From Maribacter aquivivus (lineage in GTDB: Bacteria > Bacteroidota > Bacteroidia > Flavobacteriales > Flavobacteriaceae): a stretch of DNA of 64,000 bases. Under the pieces are notes generated by a model. It made no database searches, was not told the DNA's origin, and saw only the letters and a list, made by a program, of their open reading frames with translations. Position numbers and translations under genes: made by a program. Below, one piece after another: positions 7,862-17,685 of the stretch; the first letter of the stretch is position 1, and each line of letters opens with the position of its first letter. The DNA lies in the NCBI RefSeq assembly GCF_900142175.1, contig NZ_FQZX01000002.1, positions 663,317 through 727,316 of the forward strand, read 5' to 3'.

Positions 7862-10800
7862 CTATTTAAAAATAGCCCCTGTGAAAGCTACTTGAGAAAG
7901 CTCTTTACCTTCCTCCCCTTTAAACGTCACATAATATGGTCCGTCACCTGAAACTGTTCCAGTTATTGGAATGGTAATCATTGTTCCTTGAGAACCCTCT
8001 GGTTGGGCTGTTAATTTACCTGTACCAATTACTGGACCGTCTGCCGTGTTTTCATGTATTTCGAAATCAAAGTACATGGTAGGTGCTGCCTGCCATCCTG
8101 CGGTAAGCGAAACAGATTTCACTCCTTTTAGCGACATGTTTTCTAACATAAACCATCCTGTAGATTTCCCTACTAGTAGAATGTCCATTCCTCCAAATTG
8201 CATTGCTTGCATTCCGTCCACCTTCATTTTGTCATTGAACTTTACAGTACTACTTGGTATTACGACAGATTTAGAACCTGTTAGCGGAATGGTACCTTCG
8301 GCACCTGCATCGGTATAACTAGCTGTAATTACCAGCATATTACCTGGAGCAGACGATGCTGCTGTTATAGTACCTTTTGCAGGTAATGATTTTTCCTCCT
8401 TACCGTCTCCGTTCAAGGAAAGAATATATAAAGCAATCTGTCTAGATTCATCTGATGTTATATTAGGGTGAGCTGGCATAGTCACTTCTCCCCAAACACC
8501 ATTACCACCTGTTTTAATTTTACCTTGCAAGTACTTTAAAGCATCTTTACGCTCCTTATACTTAGCGGCAACATCTTTGTAATTTGGACCTATAGATGCT
8601 TCTGCTTCTTTATGACATGTTTTACAGTCCATTGCTTGAGTCAACGCTTTACCAGTAACTGCTGCGGATACTTGTTGATGGCCCATATTCATAGCTACTT
8701 TATCCATTCCTTCTAAATAATCAACACTTACAAAAATATTGTTTGCATCTATTTCAGTACCATCAGGATCTGTTACGGAAACATCATAAGCTATTTTCTG
8801 ACCTGGCAAATAGAAAGCTGGTGTACTACCCCCTAAAGAAATAGCTACTTCTGGTCTTGAGTTACCTGCTACAATACTGGTGCTTTCGCTAATTGCCTCT
8901 TCTCCCTTATCATCTGCAACGGTAACCTTCAACTTATAAACACCAGCATCTGCATAACTGTAGCTAACATTTGGTTCCGTAGTTTCTTTGGTATCGCCAT
9001 TACCAAAATCCCATATATACTTTATAGCATCATTTTCGCGATCACTTGCTTCTACCGTTGCATTAACTGTCAAAGGAGTTTTTCCTGCTGTTTCACTAAC
9101 AGTTACTTCATTGATTAATGGTGGTCTATTTCCGCCATTGAATTGGATATACCCTAAAGAAGAATTAGCATTTTGTGAGAACCAACCACTACCGTATTCT
9201 AATAGGTAGATTTTACCATTAGGACCTACTTCCATATCAATTAAGTTATTGACCTTAACCTCGGGAGCAAACGGTTCCATTTTACTGAAATCTCCGTTTT
9301 CATCTAAATGCACGGCGAACATCCATCCACGCATCCAATCATAAATAATCACCTTACCGTCATAGTAACTCGGTAATTTCTCATCACCTTCAAACATATC
9401 TGAATAGTATGTAGGACCTGCCATTGCATTTCTACCACCTGTGGTAGTTTGCGGAAAATCTTGAGAATCATCATACGGATAATACACATACGCCGGCATT
9501 GCAGGCGGTAATTCTGTTAACCCTGTATTATTACGAGAGTTATTTATAGGTTTTTCAGGATCAAATGCCGCTCCTGTTTTACCTGTTTCATAGTCGTATG
9601 CATTATAGGCGAAATTGTTACCTATAAACAATGGCCAGCCAAAGTTACCTGCTTTTTTAGCTTGGTTCATTTCATCATATCCTCTTGGACCTCTAGTGCC
9701 TAAACTATCTGCGCGAGCATCAGGACCAACATCGCCCCAATACACATATCCTCTCTTCATATCTACAGATATTCTATACGGGTTTCTATGCCCCATAGTA
9801 TAAATCTCTGGTCTTGTTTTATCTGTACCTACCGGGAATAGGTTTCCTTCAGGTATGTCATATGAACCATCTTCCTTTACTTTAATTCTAAGTATTTTAC
9901 CACGTAAGTCATTTGTATTACCTGAAGAACGACGCGCATCAAACTGCTCATGACCTGGTATATCATTTAAAGGTGCAAATCCGTTATTTACATATTTTAC
10001 ACCTTTCTCGTTAAACGGTGTTGAGTTATCACCTGTTGAAAGATATAGTAAGTTATCTGGACCAAAAGCTATGGAACCACCAGTATGACAGCAAATCTCT
10101 CTCTGGCTATCTACATCCATAATTACTTGCTCTGATGCTACATCGAATTTACCATCTGCAAACTTAAATCGTGATAATCTGTTTACCCATTTATCTCCTG
10201 TAGGTGCATAGTACAGGTATATCCAATGATTATTGGCATAATCTGGATCTTTTTGTAAGCCCATTAATCCTTCTTCTGCATTAACACCGGGTGTGTTCAA
10301 TGTTTTGCTATAGACATCAAGCTTAAGCACTTCGCTAAGTTCTTTTGTATCATCATTATATAACATTACCTCTCCCCTACGTTGTGCTACCAATACATTT
10401 CCGTTAGGAAGTACAGCCATTTCAGTAGGTTCAAAAAACTGACCTTCACTTAACGTAACTTTTGCAAAACGATCTGCATCTGGTGGCATTTGAGTTGTTA
10501 CTTTAGAATAGTCTAGATTCAAGTTTTCCCCAATTGCATATTGAATTCCGCCTAACAAATGTTTTAAAAATAAATCTTCAGAAAAACTGGCATCAGCATG
10601 TCCGCCTCCTGTATAAAATGCGCGTCCGCCATCAAAATCATGATACCACGCAATAGGATGAAAATCTCCGTTTGCACCGCCTTCATAAGTTGACTCGTCT
10701 AAAGTCATGAGAACGTTTATATCAGGATTGATGTTTTTGTAGTTATACAATTCATCCTTTCTGGTCCACACGGAGTCGGTAAAAAACTGTGTAGCTTTAA

Positions 10801-11257
10801 AATTCTTGTCTTTAATAATGAAATCTGCCGTTGGCATTCCTCTTGGATGACTTAAAAATTGAGCTCCTGCGAGATCATTGTACCAACCCCAATCATATTC
10901 AGTATCTGCCGCAGCATGTATACCTACATAACCACCGCCTGCTTGAATATAGCGTTCAAAAGCTGCTTCTTGATTTTGGTCTAAAACGTTACCCGTAGTA
11001 CTTAGAAAAATGACTGTAGAATATTTTTTAAGATTTTCATCTGTAAATAGATCTGCATTCTTGGTAGTATCGACTACAAATCCGTTTTCTGAGCCTAGTT
11101 TTTGAATTGCTGCAACACCTGCCGGTATTGATCCATGTTTAAAACCCATTGTTTTTGAAAAAACCAATACTTTTGGTTCTCCCTCTCGTTTATTGCCACC
11201 ACATGAGACAATAATAAGCGCAAAGCCCAAAAGCAGCGCGATGAAGATTTTTTTCAT
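7862..11257 (-). CDS. Multidomain lipoprotein: ThuA + PQQ-type sugar dehydrogenase + PKD + cytochrome c + carbohydrate-binding-like domain
   Basis: A 1131-residue surface or periplasmic lipoprotein (lipobox LIIVSC, Cys19). In order: a ThuA/trehalose-utilisation domain (about 28-245; VLVFSKTMGFKHGSIPAG), a glucose/sorbosone dehydrogenase beta propeller (about 265-700; MGHRNPYRISVD, GNFGWPLF), a PKD domain (about 705-790; YIWDFGNGD), a linker domain, a class I cytochrome c with haem motif CKTCH at about 875-879 and a candidate axial Met in VTMPAHP, then a C-terminal beta-sandwich like CBM6/35 (about 985-1131). The fusion suggests oxidation of a polysaccharide-derived sugar with direct electron transfer to the haem; substrate unknown. 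It is monocistronic, facing a shared terminator. Confidence 0.92.
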   Translation of the reverse strand: MKKIFIALLLGFALIIVSCGGNKREGEPKVLVFSKTMGFKHGSIPAGVAAIQKLGSENGFVVDTTKNADLFTDENLKKYSTVIFLSTTGNVLDQNQEAAFERYIQAGGGYVGIHAAADTEYDWGWYNDLAGAQFLSHPRGMPTADFIIKDKNFKATQFFTDSVWTRKDELYNYKNINPDINVLMTLDESTYEGGANGDFHPIAWYHDFDGGRAFYTGGGHADASFSEDLFLKHLLGGIQYAIGENLNLDYSKVTTQMPPDADRFAKVTLSEGQFFEPTEMAVLPNGNVLVAQRRGEVMLYNDDTKELSEVLKLDVYSKTLNTPGVNAEEGLMGLQKDPDYANNHWIYLYYAPTGDKWVNRLSRFKFADGKFDVASEQVIMDVDSQREICCHTGGSIAFGPDNLLYLSTGDNSTPFNEKGVKYVNNGFAPLNDIPGHEQFDARRSSGNTNDLRGKILRIKVKEDGSYDIPEGNLFPVGTDKTRPEIYTMGHRNPYRISVDMKRGYVYWGDVGPDARADSLGTRGPRGYDEMNQAKKAGNFGWPLFIGNNFAYNAYDYETGKTGAAFDPEKPINNSRNNTGLTELPPAMPAYVYYPYDDSQDFPQTTTGGRNAMAGPTYYSDMFEGDEKLPSYYDGKVIIYDWMRGWMFAVHLDENGDFSKMEPFAPEVKVNNLIDMEVGPNGKIYLLEYGSGWFSQNANSSLGYIQFNGGNRPPLINEVTVSETAGKTPLTVNATVEASDRENDAIKYIWDFGNGDTKETTEPNVSYSYADAGVYKLKVTVADDKGEEAISESTSIVAGNSRPEVAISLGGSTPAFYLPGQKIAYDVSVTDPDGTEIDANNIFVSVDYLEGMDKVAMNMGHQQVSAAVTGKALTQAMDCKTCHKEAEASIGPNYKDVAAKYKERKDALKYLQGKIKTGGNGVWGEVTMPAHPNITSDESRQIALYILSLNGDGKEEKSLPAKGTITAASSAPGNMLVITASYTDAGAEGTIPLTGSKSVVIPSSTVKFNDKMKVDGMQAMQFGGMDILLVGKSTGWFMLENMSLKGVKSVSLTAGWQAAPTMYFDFEIHENTADGPVIGTGKLTAQPEGSQGTMITIPITGTVSGDGPYYVTFKGEEGKELSQVAFTGAIFK

Positions 11258-11383
11258 ACGTAAATTGTTGTTGTTTAGTTGATTTTAGAAAGCATAAAAA
11301 TAGGGCGCGCATCTGTATTAACCAATACTTTCTGTGTTAATCATTGTACATTTATAATAAATTAATACCCATTTAATAGAATT

Positions 11384-11977
11384 ATGATAAATAAACCCGA
11401 GTTATATTTCAAAAATGATATTGAATTCAAAAATTGGTTACACAATAACCATTCTGATCATTTGGGAGTACATCTTATTTTTTATTCGGTTGCCCATGAA
11501 AATGAAAGCATGCGCTGGGAAGAAGCTGTGCGTGTTGCATTGTGTTATGGCTGGATTGATAGTACCGTAAAAAGTTTGGGCGATGGAAAAAGACGCCAAT
11601 ATTTTTGTCCTAGAAAACCTAAAAGTGTGTGGAGCAAAGTAAATAAAGAACATATTAAAGAATTGAAATCTAATGGTTTAATGCATGCTAAAGGATTAGA
11701 ATCTATAAAAATTGCTAAGGAGAATGGTTCCTGGACTTCTTTAGACGATGTAGAAAATGGAATTATACCTGAAGAATTACAAATAGAATTTGACAAAAAC
11801 CTTAAAGCATTTGACAATTTTATGAACTTTACCCATAGCCAACGTAAAAGCTATCTGTATTTTTTAAACCAAGCAAAACGGCAAGAAACTAGAAATAAAA
11901 GAATTAAAGAAATAATACAGCATGCCGCTGAAAACCTTAAATATAGAAATGGTGGAGGTTGGCAGACTAAGAAATAG
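11384..11977 (+). CDS. YdeI/OmpD-associated family protein
   Basis: A 197-residue protein of the YdeI/OmdA type: ARVALCYGWIDS-like core is present as RVALCYGWIDSTVK, followed by KRRQYFCPRKPKSVWSKVN and a C-terminal helical region with basic residues (QRKSYLYFLNQAKRQETRNKR). Family members have been linked to protection against antimicrobial peptides, but no molecular mechanism is established. No signal peptide. Monocistronic, divergent from the large lipoprotein gene with a 126-base gap that must hold both promoters. Confidence 0.85.
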   Translation: MINKPELYFKNDIEFKNWLHNNHSDHLGVHLIFYSVAHENESMRWEEAVRVALCYGWIDSTVKSLGDGKRRQYFCPRKPKSVWSKVNKEHIKELKSNGLMHAKGLESIKIAKENGSWTSLDDVENGIIPEELQIEFDKNLKAFDNFMNFTHSQRKSYLYFLNQAKRQETRNKRIKEIIQHAAENLKYRNGGGWQTKK

Positions 11978-12107
11978 TTATATAAAATGAATTTACCCCA
12001 TACTATTAGTATTACCTAATTATTAATTAAACCTTATTTTTACATTCTCTTTTGTGGTGTACCAAGCCAACGTGTTTCCGTTATTGGTTTTCCCGAAGAT
12101 ATATTGA

Positions 12108-12875
12108 ATGTCTAAATTACCTAAAGAACATCAGTTCTTAGATTTATCTGATTACGGTAGACCACTTGCCTTTTTAATTGCTAACCGTTTAAAAACAACC
12201 ATATTTACACCAATACACGTAACATTAGCCTTTACGTTCTGCGGACTTTTGGCAATTGTTTCTATTTTAAACGGCTTTTATTGGTCAGCATTAATTTTCT
12301 TAATATTTAAATCTGTTTTAGATGCCGCAGATGGCGAACTAGCTAGATTGAAGAATACCCCGTCACATATTGGTAGGTACTTTGATTCAATTTCAGATTT
12401 TATACTAAATCTGCTTTTCATGCTTTCTATTTGGCAAATTACCAATGTTAGCATTTACTTAGTGCTGCTAGCATTCATAGGACTTGAATTACAAGGAACG
12501 CTCTACAATTACTATTATGTAATTTTAAGAAATAGACATGATGGCGATAGTACAAGTAGAGTATTTGAGAATAAAACTCCGAATGCCCTACATGGTGAAA
12601 ATCAACAAACCGTTAACATACTATATAAGATTTATAGCTATTGTTATGGTCCATATGACAGAATCATCTATAGTCTTGATAAAAATGCCATAAAAGGAAA
12701 GTATCAACCCAATTGGTTAATGACAGCGGTATCTACCTTTGGGCTAGGCTTTCAACTATTACTCATTGGGTTGTTTTTAGTATTGGGTATAAAAGCATAT
12801 ATCATCCCGTTTTTTATAGGTTATAGTTTGTTGATTTTTGTTTTTATCTTGATCAGACAATTATTAAATAAGTAA
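12108..12875 (+). CDS. CDP-alcohol phosphatidyltransferase family membrane protein
   Basis: A 255-residue membrane protein with about six hydrophobic segments. It contains the signature D-G-x2-A-R-x8-G-x3-D-x3-D beginning in DAADGELARLKN (about residues 70-95), whose aspartates bind the metal and CDP-activated donor (family knowledge). The family joins a CDP-activated lipid or alcohol to an alcohol acceptor in phospholipid or osmolyte synthesis; which acceptor is used here cannot be read. The loop between helices, rich in Tyr and Asn, is longer than in minimal family members. Confidence 0.85.
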   Translation: MSKLPKEHQFLDLSDYGRPLAFLIANRLKTTIFTPIHVTLAFTFCGLLAIVSILNGFYWSALIFLIFKSVLDAADGELARLKNTPSHIGRYFDSISDFILNLLFMLSIWQITNVSIYLVLLAFIGLELQGTLYNYYYVILRNRHDGDSTSRVFENKTPNALHGENQQTVNILYKIYSYCYGPYDRIIYSLDKNAIKGKYQPNWLMTAVSTFGLGFQLLLIGLFLVLGIKAYIIPFFIGYSLLIFVFILIRQLLNK

Positions 12876-12909
12876 TTATTTCTACCTTTCTAGACCAACT
12901 AAAATCAAC

Positions 12910-14340
12910 ATGCATATTTCAATAAAATTAAAACAGACTTGCATAGCCTTATACTGCATATCAATTCTTTTATCATGCAAATCTGAACCGAAAATCATTT
13001 ATGATATAATCATAAAAAATGGTCATCTTATTCATCTTAAAGATGGTTCTGTTTCTATTTCTAACATCCTAATTAACGATAACAGAATTGTTAAAATAAC
13101 TTCTGATGCTGATTTAACTACCATAGAAGCTAAATCTGTTATTGATGCAACTGGTAAATTTATAGTACCTGGCTTTTGGGATAATCACACGCATTTTAGA
13201 GGTGGCGATTCTTTAATCAGCGCAAACAAGAACTTCTTAAAACTCTTTATGGCTAACGGTATTACAACAGTTCGCGATGCTGGTGGCGATCTTACATCGT
13301 CTGTTTTAGAGTGGCGAACAGCTATTGCAGACAATGAACTTGTAGGACCTACCATTTTTACATCGGGACCAAAAATTGACGGACCAGGTGGCACTTGGGC
13401 CGGTTCTTTAGAAGTAGATACTGATGAAGATATTTCTAAGGCTTTAGACTCTTTGCAAGCTATACCGTCAGACTTTGTGAAAATTTATGATAGCCGTATT
13501 TCTGCTGAGAATTACTTAAAGGTGATACAGGAAGCTGAGAAACGAAATTTGATTACATCTGGTCATATGCCTTTTACTGTTGAACTTGACGCTACCATTG
13601 AGGCCGGAATTGATGCTGTAGAACATTTGTATTACATCATGAAAGGCTCTTCTTCTCAAGAGAAAGAAATTACCCAACAATTGATCAATAAAGAAATTGG
13701 ATTTTGGGATGCCATGCCTCTACTCCAATCTTCATATTCTGATGCGACCGCTTTTAAAACATTCAAGCATTTAAAATCTAAAAACGTATTTGTAGTACCT
13801 ACGCTTCATATTGGCGTAGTGCTCAGCTATTTAGATGAAGTTGACCATACTAATGATGACTATTTAAAGTATATGAGTAACGGAATTCAACAAACCTACA
13901 AAGGTAGAATTGACCGTGTAAAAAATTCGACCGAACAACAGGTGGCAGACCGTAAAGCTCTTGATGATTTTTTCGGCGAACTTGCGTTTAAATTGAATGA
14001 AAACGGAGTCTCTCTTTTGGCAGGATCAGATAGCGGAGCATATAACAGTTACACGTACCCAGGTATTTCATTACATAAAGAAATGGAAGCCATGGTCGCT
14101 ACCGGAATTTCTCCTTTAGATGCACTTAAATCATCTGCTTATAACGGCGCTAAATTTTTAAAACAAGATTCTAATTACGGAACTGTTTCTGAAAGTAAAA
14201 TTGCTGATATTGTTTTACTAAATACCAACCCGTTAGAAAATATTAAAAACACCAAAGACATCTTTATGGTGCTTTCTAATGGCAACCAACATACTAAAAT
14301 TGACTTAGATAACTTATTAAATTCTGCCATTGCCAACTAA
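12910..14340 (+). CDS. Exported amidohydrolase-family lipoprotein
   Basis: A 476-residue lipoprotein (SILLSC lipobox, Cys about 23) of the amidohydrolase/imidazolonepropionase-like group. The first metal site is WDNHTHFRGG (HxH), later ligands lie in TSGHMPF and VEHLYYI, and the last Asp in AGSDSG. The bound metals activate water to hydrolyse a cyclic amide or dipeptide bond; substrate unknown. It lies 13 bases upstream of a second amidohydrolase, only distantly similar, which argues for an operon handling related substrates in the periplasm. Confidence 0.88.
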   Translation: MHISIKLKQTCIALYCISILLSCKSEPKIIYDIIIKNGHLIHLKDGSVSISNILINDNRIVKITSDADLTTIEAKSVIDATGKFIVPGFWDNHTHFRGGDSLISANKNFLKLFMANGITTVRDAGGDLTSSVLEWRTAIADNELVGPTIFTSGPKIDGPGGTWAGSLEVDTDEDISKALDSLQAIPSDFVKIYDSRISAENYLKVIQEAEKRNLITSGHMPFTVELDATIEAGIDAVEHLYYIMKGSSSQEKEITQQLINKEIGFWDAMPLLQSSYSDATAFKTFKHLKSKNVFVVPTLHIGVVLSYLDEVDHTNDDYLKYMSNGIQQTYKGRIDRVKNSTEQQVADRKALDDFFGELAFKLNENGVSLLAGSDSGAYNSYTYPGISLHKEMEAMVATGISPLDALKSSAYNGAKFLKQDSNYGTVSESKIADIVLLNTNPLENIKNTKDIFMVLSNGNQHTKIDLDNLLNSAIAN

Positions 14341-14353
14341 ACAAACTACTTTT

Positions 14354-15598
14354 ATGAAATCAATATTATTTTTCTTTTCACTCTCCATAAGTCTATGTAA
14401 TGCTCAAACACTCTTAAAACCAGACCAGGTATTTGATGGTACAGAATTACATACCAATTGGGTGGTTTTGGTTGAAGGAAATCAAATTACTTATGCAGGT
14501 AGTGCGAACGGAATAAGTCTACCAAACAACACCACAGAAATAGATTTGGCTGGCAGCACTTTAATGCCTGGTATTATCGAAGGTCACTCGCATGTTTTAT
14601 TACACCCATACAATGAAACGGATTGGAATGACCAGGTGTTAAAAGAATCGCATGTTGAACGTGCAGTTAGAGGTACCGTTCATGTAAAGAATTCTTTAAT
14701 GGCCGGTGTAACCACCATGCGAGATTTGGGTGCCGAAGGTGCCGGTTATACGGATGTTTATTTAAAGAAAACTATTGATAAGGGGATTATAGACGGACCA
14801 CGTTTATTGGTTGCCGGACCCGCAATTGTTGCTACAGGAGCATACGGCCCAAAAGGATTTCATGACGGTGTAACTGTACCATTAGGTGCTGAAGCAGCAA
14901 GTGGCGTTGATCAATGCATTGAAACGGTTCGTAGACAAATGGGTAATGGTGCAGATTTAATTAAAATATATGCCGATTATCGTTGGACACCAGGAGCCGA
15001 TTCTAAAGCGACATTTTTACAAGAAGAAATTAATGCTATGGTTGCGACCGCTACTACTGCAGGAAAATATGTGGTTGCCCATGCCGGTACTCCCGAAGGA
15101 ATGAAAAGAGCAATTCTCGGTGGCGTTGAAACTATTGAGCATGGTGATGGTGGTACACCTGAAATTTTTAAAATGATGAAAGATAAAGGTATCGGTCTAT
15201 GCCCTACTCTTGCTGCTGGCGATGCCATAACTCAATATCGAGGGTGGAACAAAGCAACAGACCCAGAACCTGAACGTATTCAGCAGAAACGCAAGTCTTT
15301 TAAAATGGCATTGGATTCTGGTGTACAAATTGTTTTTGGTGGTGATGTGGGTGTTTTTACCCATGGAGAAAATTATCGTGAAATGGAATTGATGGTCGAT
15401 TACGGAATGAAGCCTTTAGCTGTCTTAAAATCTGCAACATCTGGTAATGCCAGTATGTTTCATTTAAATGAATTAGGTAGCTTAAAAAAAGGTTTCCTAG
15501 CTGATATTATTGCCGTAAAAGGAAATCCTATACAAGATATCTCAGCTGTTAAAAATGTATCTTTTGTGATGAAAGATGGAGTGGTTTATAAGGAGTAG
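14354..15598 (+). CDS. Exported amidohydrolase (Xaa-Pro/imidazolonepropionase-like)
   Basis: A 414-residue periplasmic enzyme. The ATG at 14354 is taken because it starts a signal peptide (MKSILFFFSLSISLCNAQT); the upstream TTG at 14330 would add eight non-signal residues and overlap the previous gene. Metal-site motifs: IEGHSHVLLH, the carboxylated-Lys-region DLIKIYADYR, VAHAGTPEG, IEHGDGGT and GGDVGVF. These match the family of secreted amidohydrolases that cleave dipeptides or cyclic amides. Partner of the preceding lipoprotein homologue. Confidence 0.88.
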   Translation: MKSILFFFSLSISLCNAQTLLKPDQVFDGTELHTNWVVLVEGNQITYAGSANGISLPNNTTEIDLAGSTLMPGIIEGHSHVLLHPYNETDWNDQVLKESHVERAVRGTVHVKNSLMAGVTTMRDLGAEGAGYTDVYLKKTIDKGIIDGPRLLVAGPAIVATGAYGPKGFHDGVTVPLGAEAASGVDQCIETVRRQMGNGADLIKIYADYRWTPGADSKATFLQEEINAMVATATTAGKYVVAHAGTPEGMKRAILGGVETIEHGDGGTPEIFKMMKDKGIGLCPTLAAGDAITQYRGWNKATDPEPERIQQKRKSFKMALDSGVQIVFGGDVGVFTHGENYREMELMVDYGMKPLAVLKSATSGNASMFHLNELGSLKKGFLADIIAVKGNPIQDISAVKNVSFVMKDGVVYKE

Positions 15599-15654
15599 TT
15601 GTTGGTTGGTTGGTTGTCGGTTGTCGGTTGTCGGTTGTTGGTTGTTGGTTGTTC
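15599..15654. repeat. GGTTGTC/GGTTGTT heptamer tandem repeat
   Basis: Directly after the stop of the amidohydrolase gene comes a run built on the units GGTTGGTT, GGTTGTC (three times) and GGTTGTT (three times). The rest of the gap to 15798 contains loosely repeated words such as ACTTTGCACTTCTTACT and ACTTAGTACTTTTTACTT, and no gene. A similar GGTTGTTGGTT scrap occurs at 32823-32833 after another gene stop, so this is a dispersed low-complexity intergenic repeat. Confidence 0.7.
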
Positions 15655-15798
15655 GTCATAGCGAGTGCAGCTAAGATATCTGTTCTAATGTAACACGTTT
15701 ACTTTTGCTACCCTCAGTGTGCTTTGAACCTGACACTTTGCACTTCTTACTAAATATTATATAATCAACAATTTACACTTAGTACTTTTTACTTCATA

Positions 15799-16434
15799 CT
15801 ATGTACTTCTTCCTTCAGAACCCTCGCCAATTCTCAAAGCACTAGAAACTATAAATACGATGAAACATGTTTCTATTATACGTTGTAAAATACCTCTATA
15901 ACCAGATTCGGGATTAGAGAATAGCGAGAAGATAAAAATTGCGCTTACAATCCCCGTAACCATGGCTATTTGAGATAAGCGATTGTAGTTCTCAGATTTC
16001 TTTAAACCTAGCCCAATACCAATTAAACAAATAGGAAAGAATATATAGGTGAGCGATGCCATGGCGTTATGGATGAGTTGTGATAGGCTAGAATCTACCA
16101 CATTTGTTGGGCATCCGGCATCACACGGAAATAATCCTACTAGTATGGTTCCCAATCCGTAGAACAATGCCAACCCAAGAAAACCTGCCAGCACCAATTT
16201 TGAACTTGGTAAATACTTAGGTGAACTAAAACAGAAAATAGTAATGAGAATTCCGCTAGGCACATATCCAAAGTACTGCAAATACCGACCATATGCAGTA
16301 TCAGACGCAAAAGATTCACTAATATATTGACTTACTACACTGTAATTATCAATTAATAACGGACCAACAATTGCCGCAATGGCGAACAAGCTAACTCCTA
16401 AAATTCCTATATATGCTATTAGCTTATTGCTCAT
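15799..16434 (-). CDS. DUF998-family membrane protein
   Basis: A 211-residue protein with six predicted hydrophobic segments. The order is typical of DUF998: a first helix with GILGVSLFAIAAIVGPLL, then VSQYISES, then GLFPCDAGCP after the third helix and a conserved HNAMASLTYIF. The family belongs to a group of small integral membrane proteins of unknown function. It is separated from the next upstream gene on this strand by 84 bases and has no obvious operon partner. Confidence 0.8.
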   Translation of the reverse strand: MSNKLIAYIGILGVSLFAIAAIVGPLLIDNYSVVSQYISESFASDTAYGRYLQYFGYVPSGILITIFCFSSPKYLPSSKLVLAGFLGLALFYGLGTILVGLFPCDAGCPTNVVDSSLSQLIHNAMASLTYIFFPICLIGIGLGLKKSENYNRLSQIAMVTGIVSAIFIFSLFSNPESGYRGILQRIIETCFIVFIVSSALRIGEGSEGRST

Positions 16435-16518
16435 ATTTTGTTAAAAAACTTAATTACCGTTTATATGACTACTATTCACCAGTTATGTTACAAATACATT
16501 TCTATTTTCCTAGATACA

Positions 16519-17655
16519 TCAATAAGAAATACAGTGATTTTTAAAAAAACCTATAATATCATTTGCAAGAATTTCTGGTTGTTCCATAGCAGGAAAATGA
16601 CCTCCTTTTGACAATTCTGACCAGTGGACAATATTAAATCCTTTTTTCAAATAAGACCTGGGCGGTATAGGAATTTCTTTCGGAAACTTAGCAAAACCAA
16701 CAGGAACAGTTATATAATCGTCTTCATTGAAATGTAGTGGATTACTGCTAATTTCGTGATACATTCTTATAGAAGAATGTATAGTTTGCGTAAACCAGTA
16801 CAAACTTACATTTGCCAATAATTCATCTTTAGAAAAACAATTTTTCAATTGACCATCATTATCACTCCAAGCATGAAATTTTTCAATAATCCAAGCACAT
16901 AATCCAACTGGTGAATCGTTTAAGCCATATGCCAAAGACAGTGGTTTTGTGCTATGAACTAAAGCATAAGCCCCTTCAGAAGCTGTCCATTCTTTGACAT
17001 ATTTCTTGTATGCTTCAATTTCCCTATTGCACTTTTCTTGGTCTTTCGGGAATGGTTTATAGGAATCGGAAATATAATTTAAATGAAGTCCGATAATGTT
17101 CTCCGGATAATATTGTGCCATTTTTATACTTATACCTGCACCTATATCACCACCTTGTACTCCATAGTTAATATAGCCAAGTTCTTGCATGAGTTGATGC
17201 CACAATTTAGCATTTGCCCCGTAGTCATTCCCTTTTTCTAAAGGCTTTTCGGAAAAACCGAAACCACGAATAGAGGGTATTACTAAATGAAAAGCCAACT
17301 CATCAGAATTATTTAAGTAGGTTATTATCTTGAGCATTTCTAGAAATGAACCTGGCCAGCCATGAGTAATTATTAATGGAACCGCATTTTTTTTGGTGCT
17401 TTTTATGTGGAGAAAATGAATTTTACTACCTGATAGGGTTGCTATAAAGTTGGGGAAAGAGTTAATTTTTTCTTCCACCGCTCGCCAACTGAAATCTGTG
17501 CTCCAGTAATCTGACAGTTCTTTTAAGTATCCTAAATTGGTGCCGTACAACCAACCGGAGTTGTTGAGTTCATCTGGCCATCTGGCGCTTTTAATTCGTT
17601 CATTTAAATCATCGATATCACATTGCGGAATATGTACTTTATACTTTTCTATCAT
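16519..17655 (-). CDS. Epoxide hydrolase family protein (with EHN domain)
   Basis: A 378-residue alpha/beta hydrolase with the N-terminal epoxide-hydrolase domain (IPQCDIDDLNERIKSARWP, residues 9-27). HGWPGSF at 98-104 forms the oxyanion loop; the nucleophile is Asp170 in GGDIGAG, which would form an ester with the epoxide (family knowledge); the base is His in KGGHFPAMEQPE. No signal peptide, so cytoplasmic. It lies 30 bases downstream of a fatty-acid-hydroxylase-like gene on the same strand, which may point to lipid or terpenoid oxidation chemistry, though this is inference. Confidence 0.9.
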   Translation of the reverse strand: MIEKYKVHIPQCDIDDLNERIKSARWPDELNNSGWLYGTNLGYLKELSDYWSTDFSWRAVEEKINSFPNFIATLSGSKIHFLHIKSTKKNAVPLIITHGWPGSFLEMLKIITYLNNSDELAFHLVIPSIRGFGFSEKPLEKGNDYGANAKLWHQLMQELGYINYGVQGGDIGAGISIKMAQYYPENIIGLHLNYISDSYKPFPKDQEKCNREIEAYKKYVKEWTASEGAYALVHSTKPLSLAYGLNDSPVGLCAWIIEKFHAWSDNDGQLKNCFSKDELLANVSLYWFTQTIHSSIRMYHEISSNPLHFNEDDYITVPVGFAKFPKEIPIPPRSYLKKGFNIVHWSELSKGGHFPAMEQPEILANDIIGFFKNHCISY

Positions 17656-17685
17656 GATGATTCAATTAAAATGCAAAATCAAACT

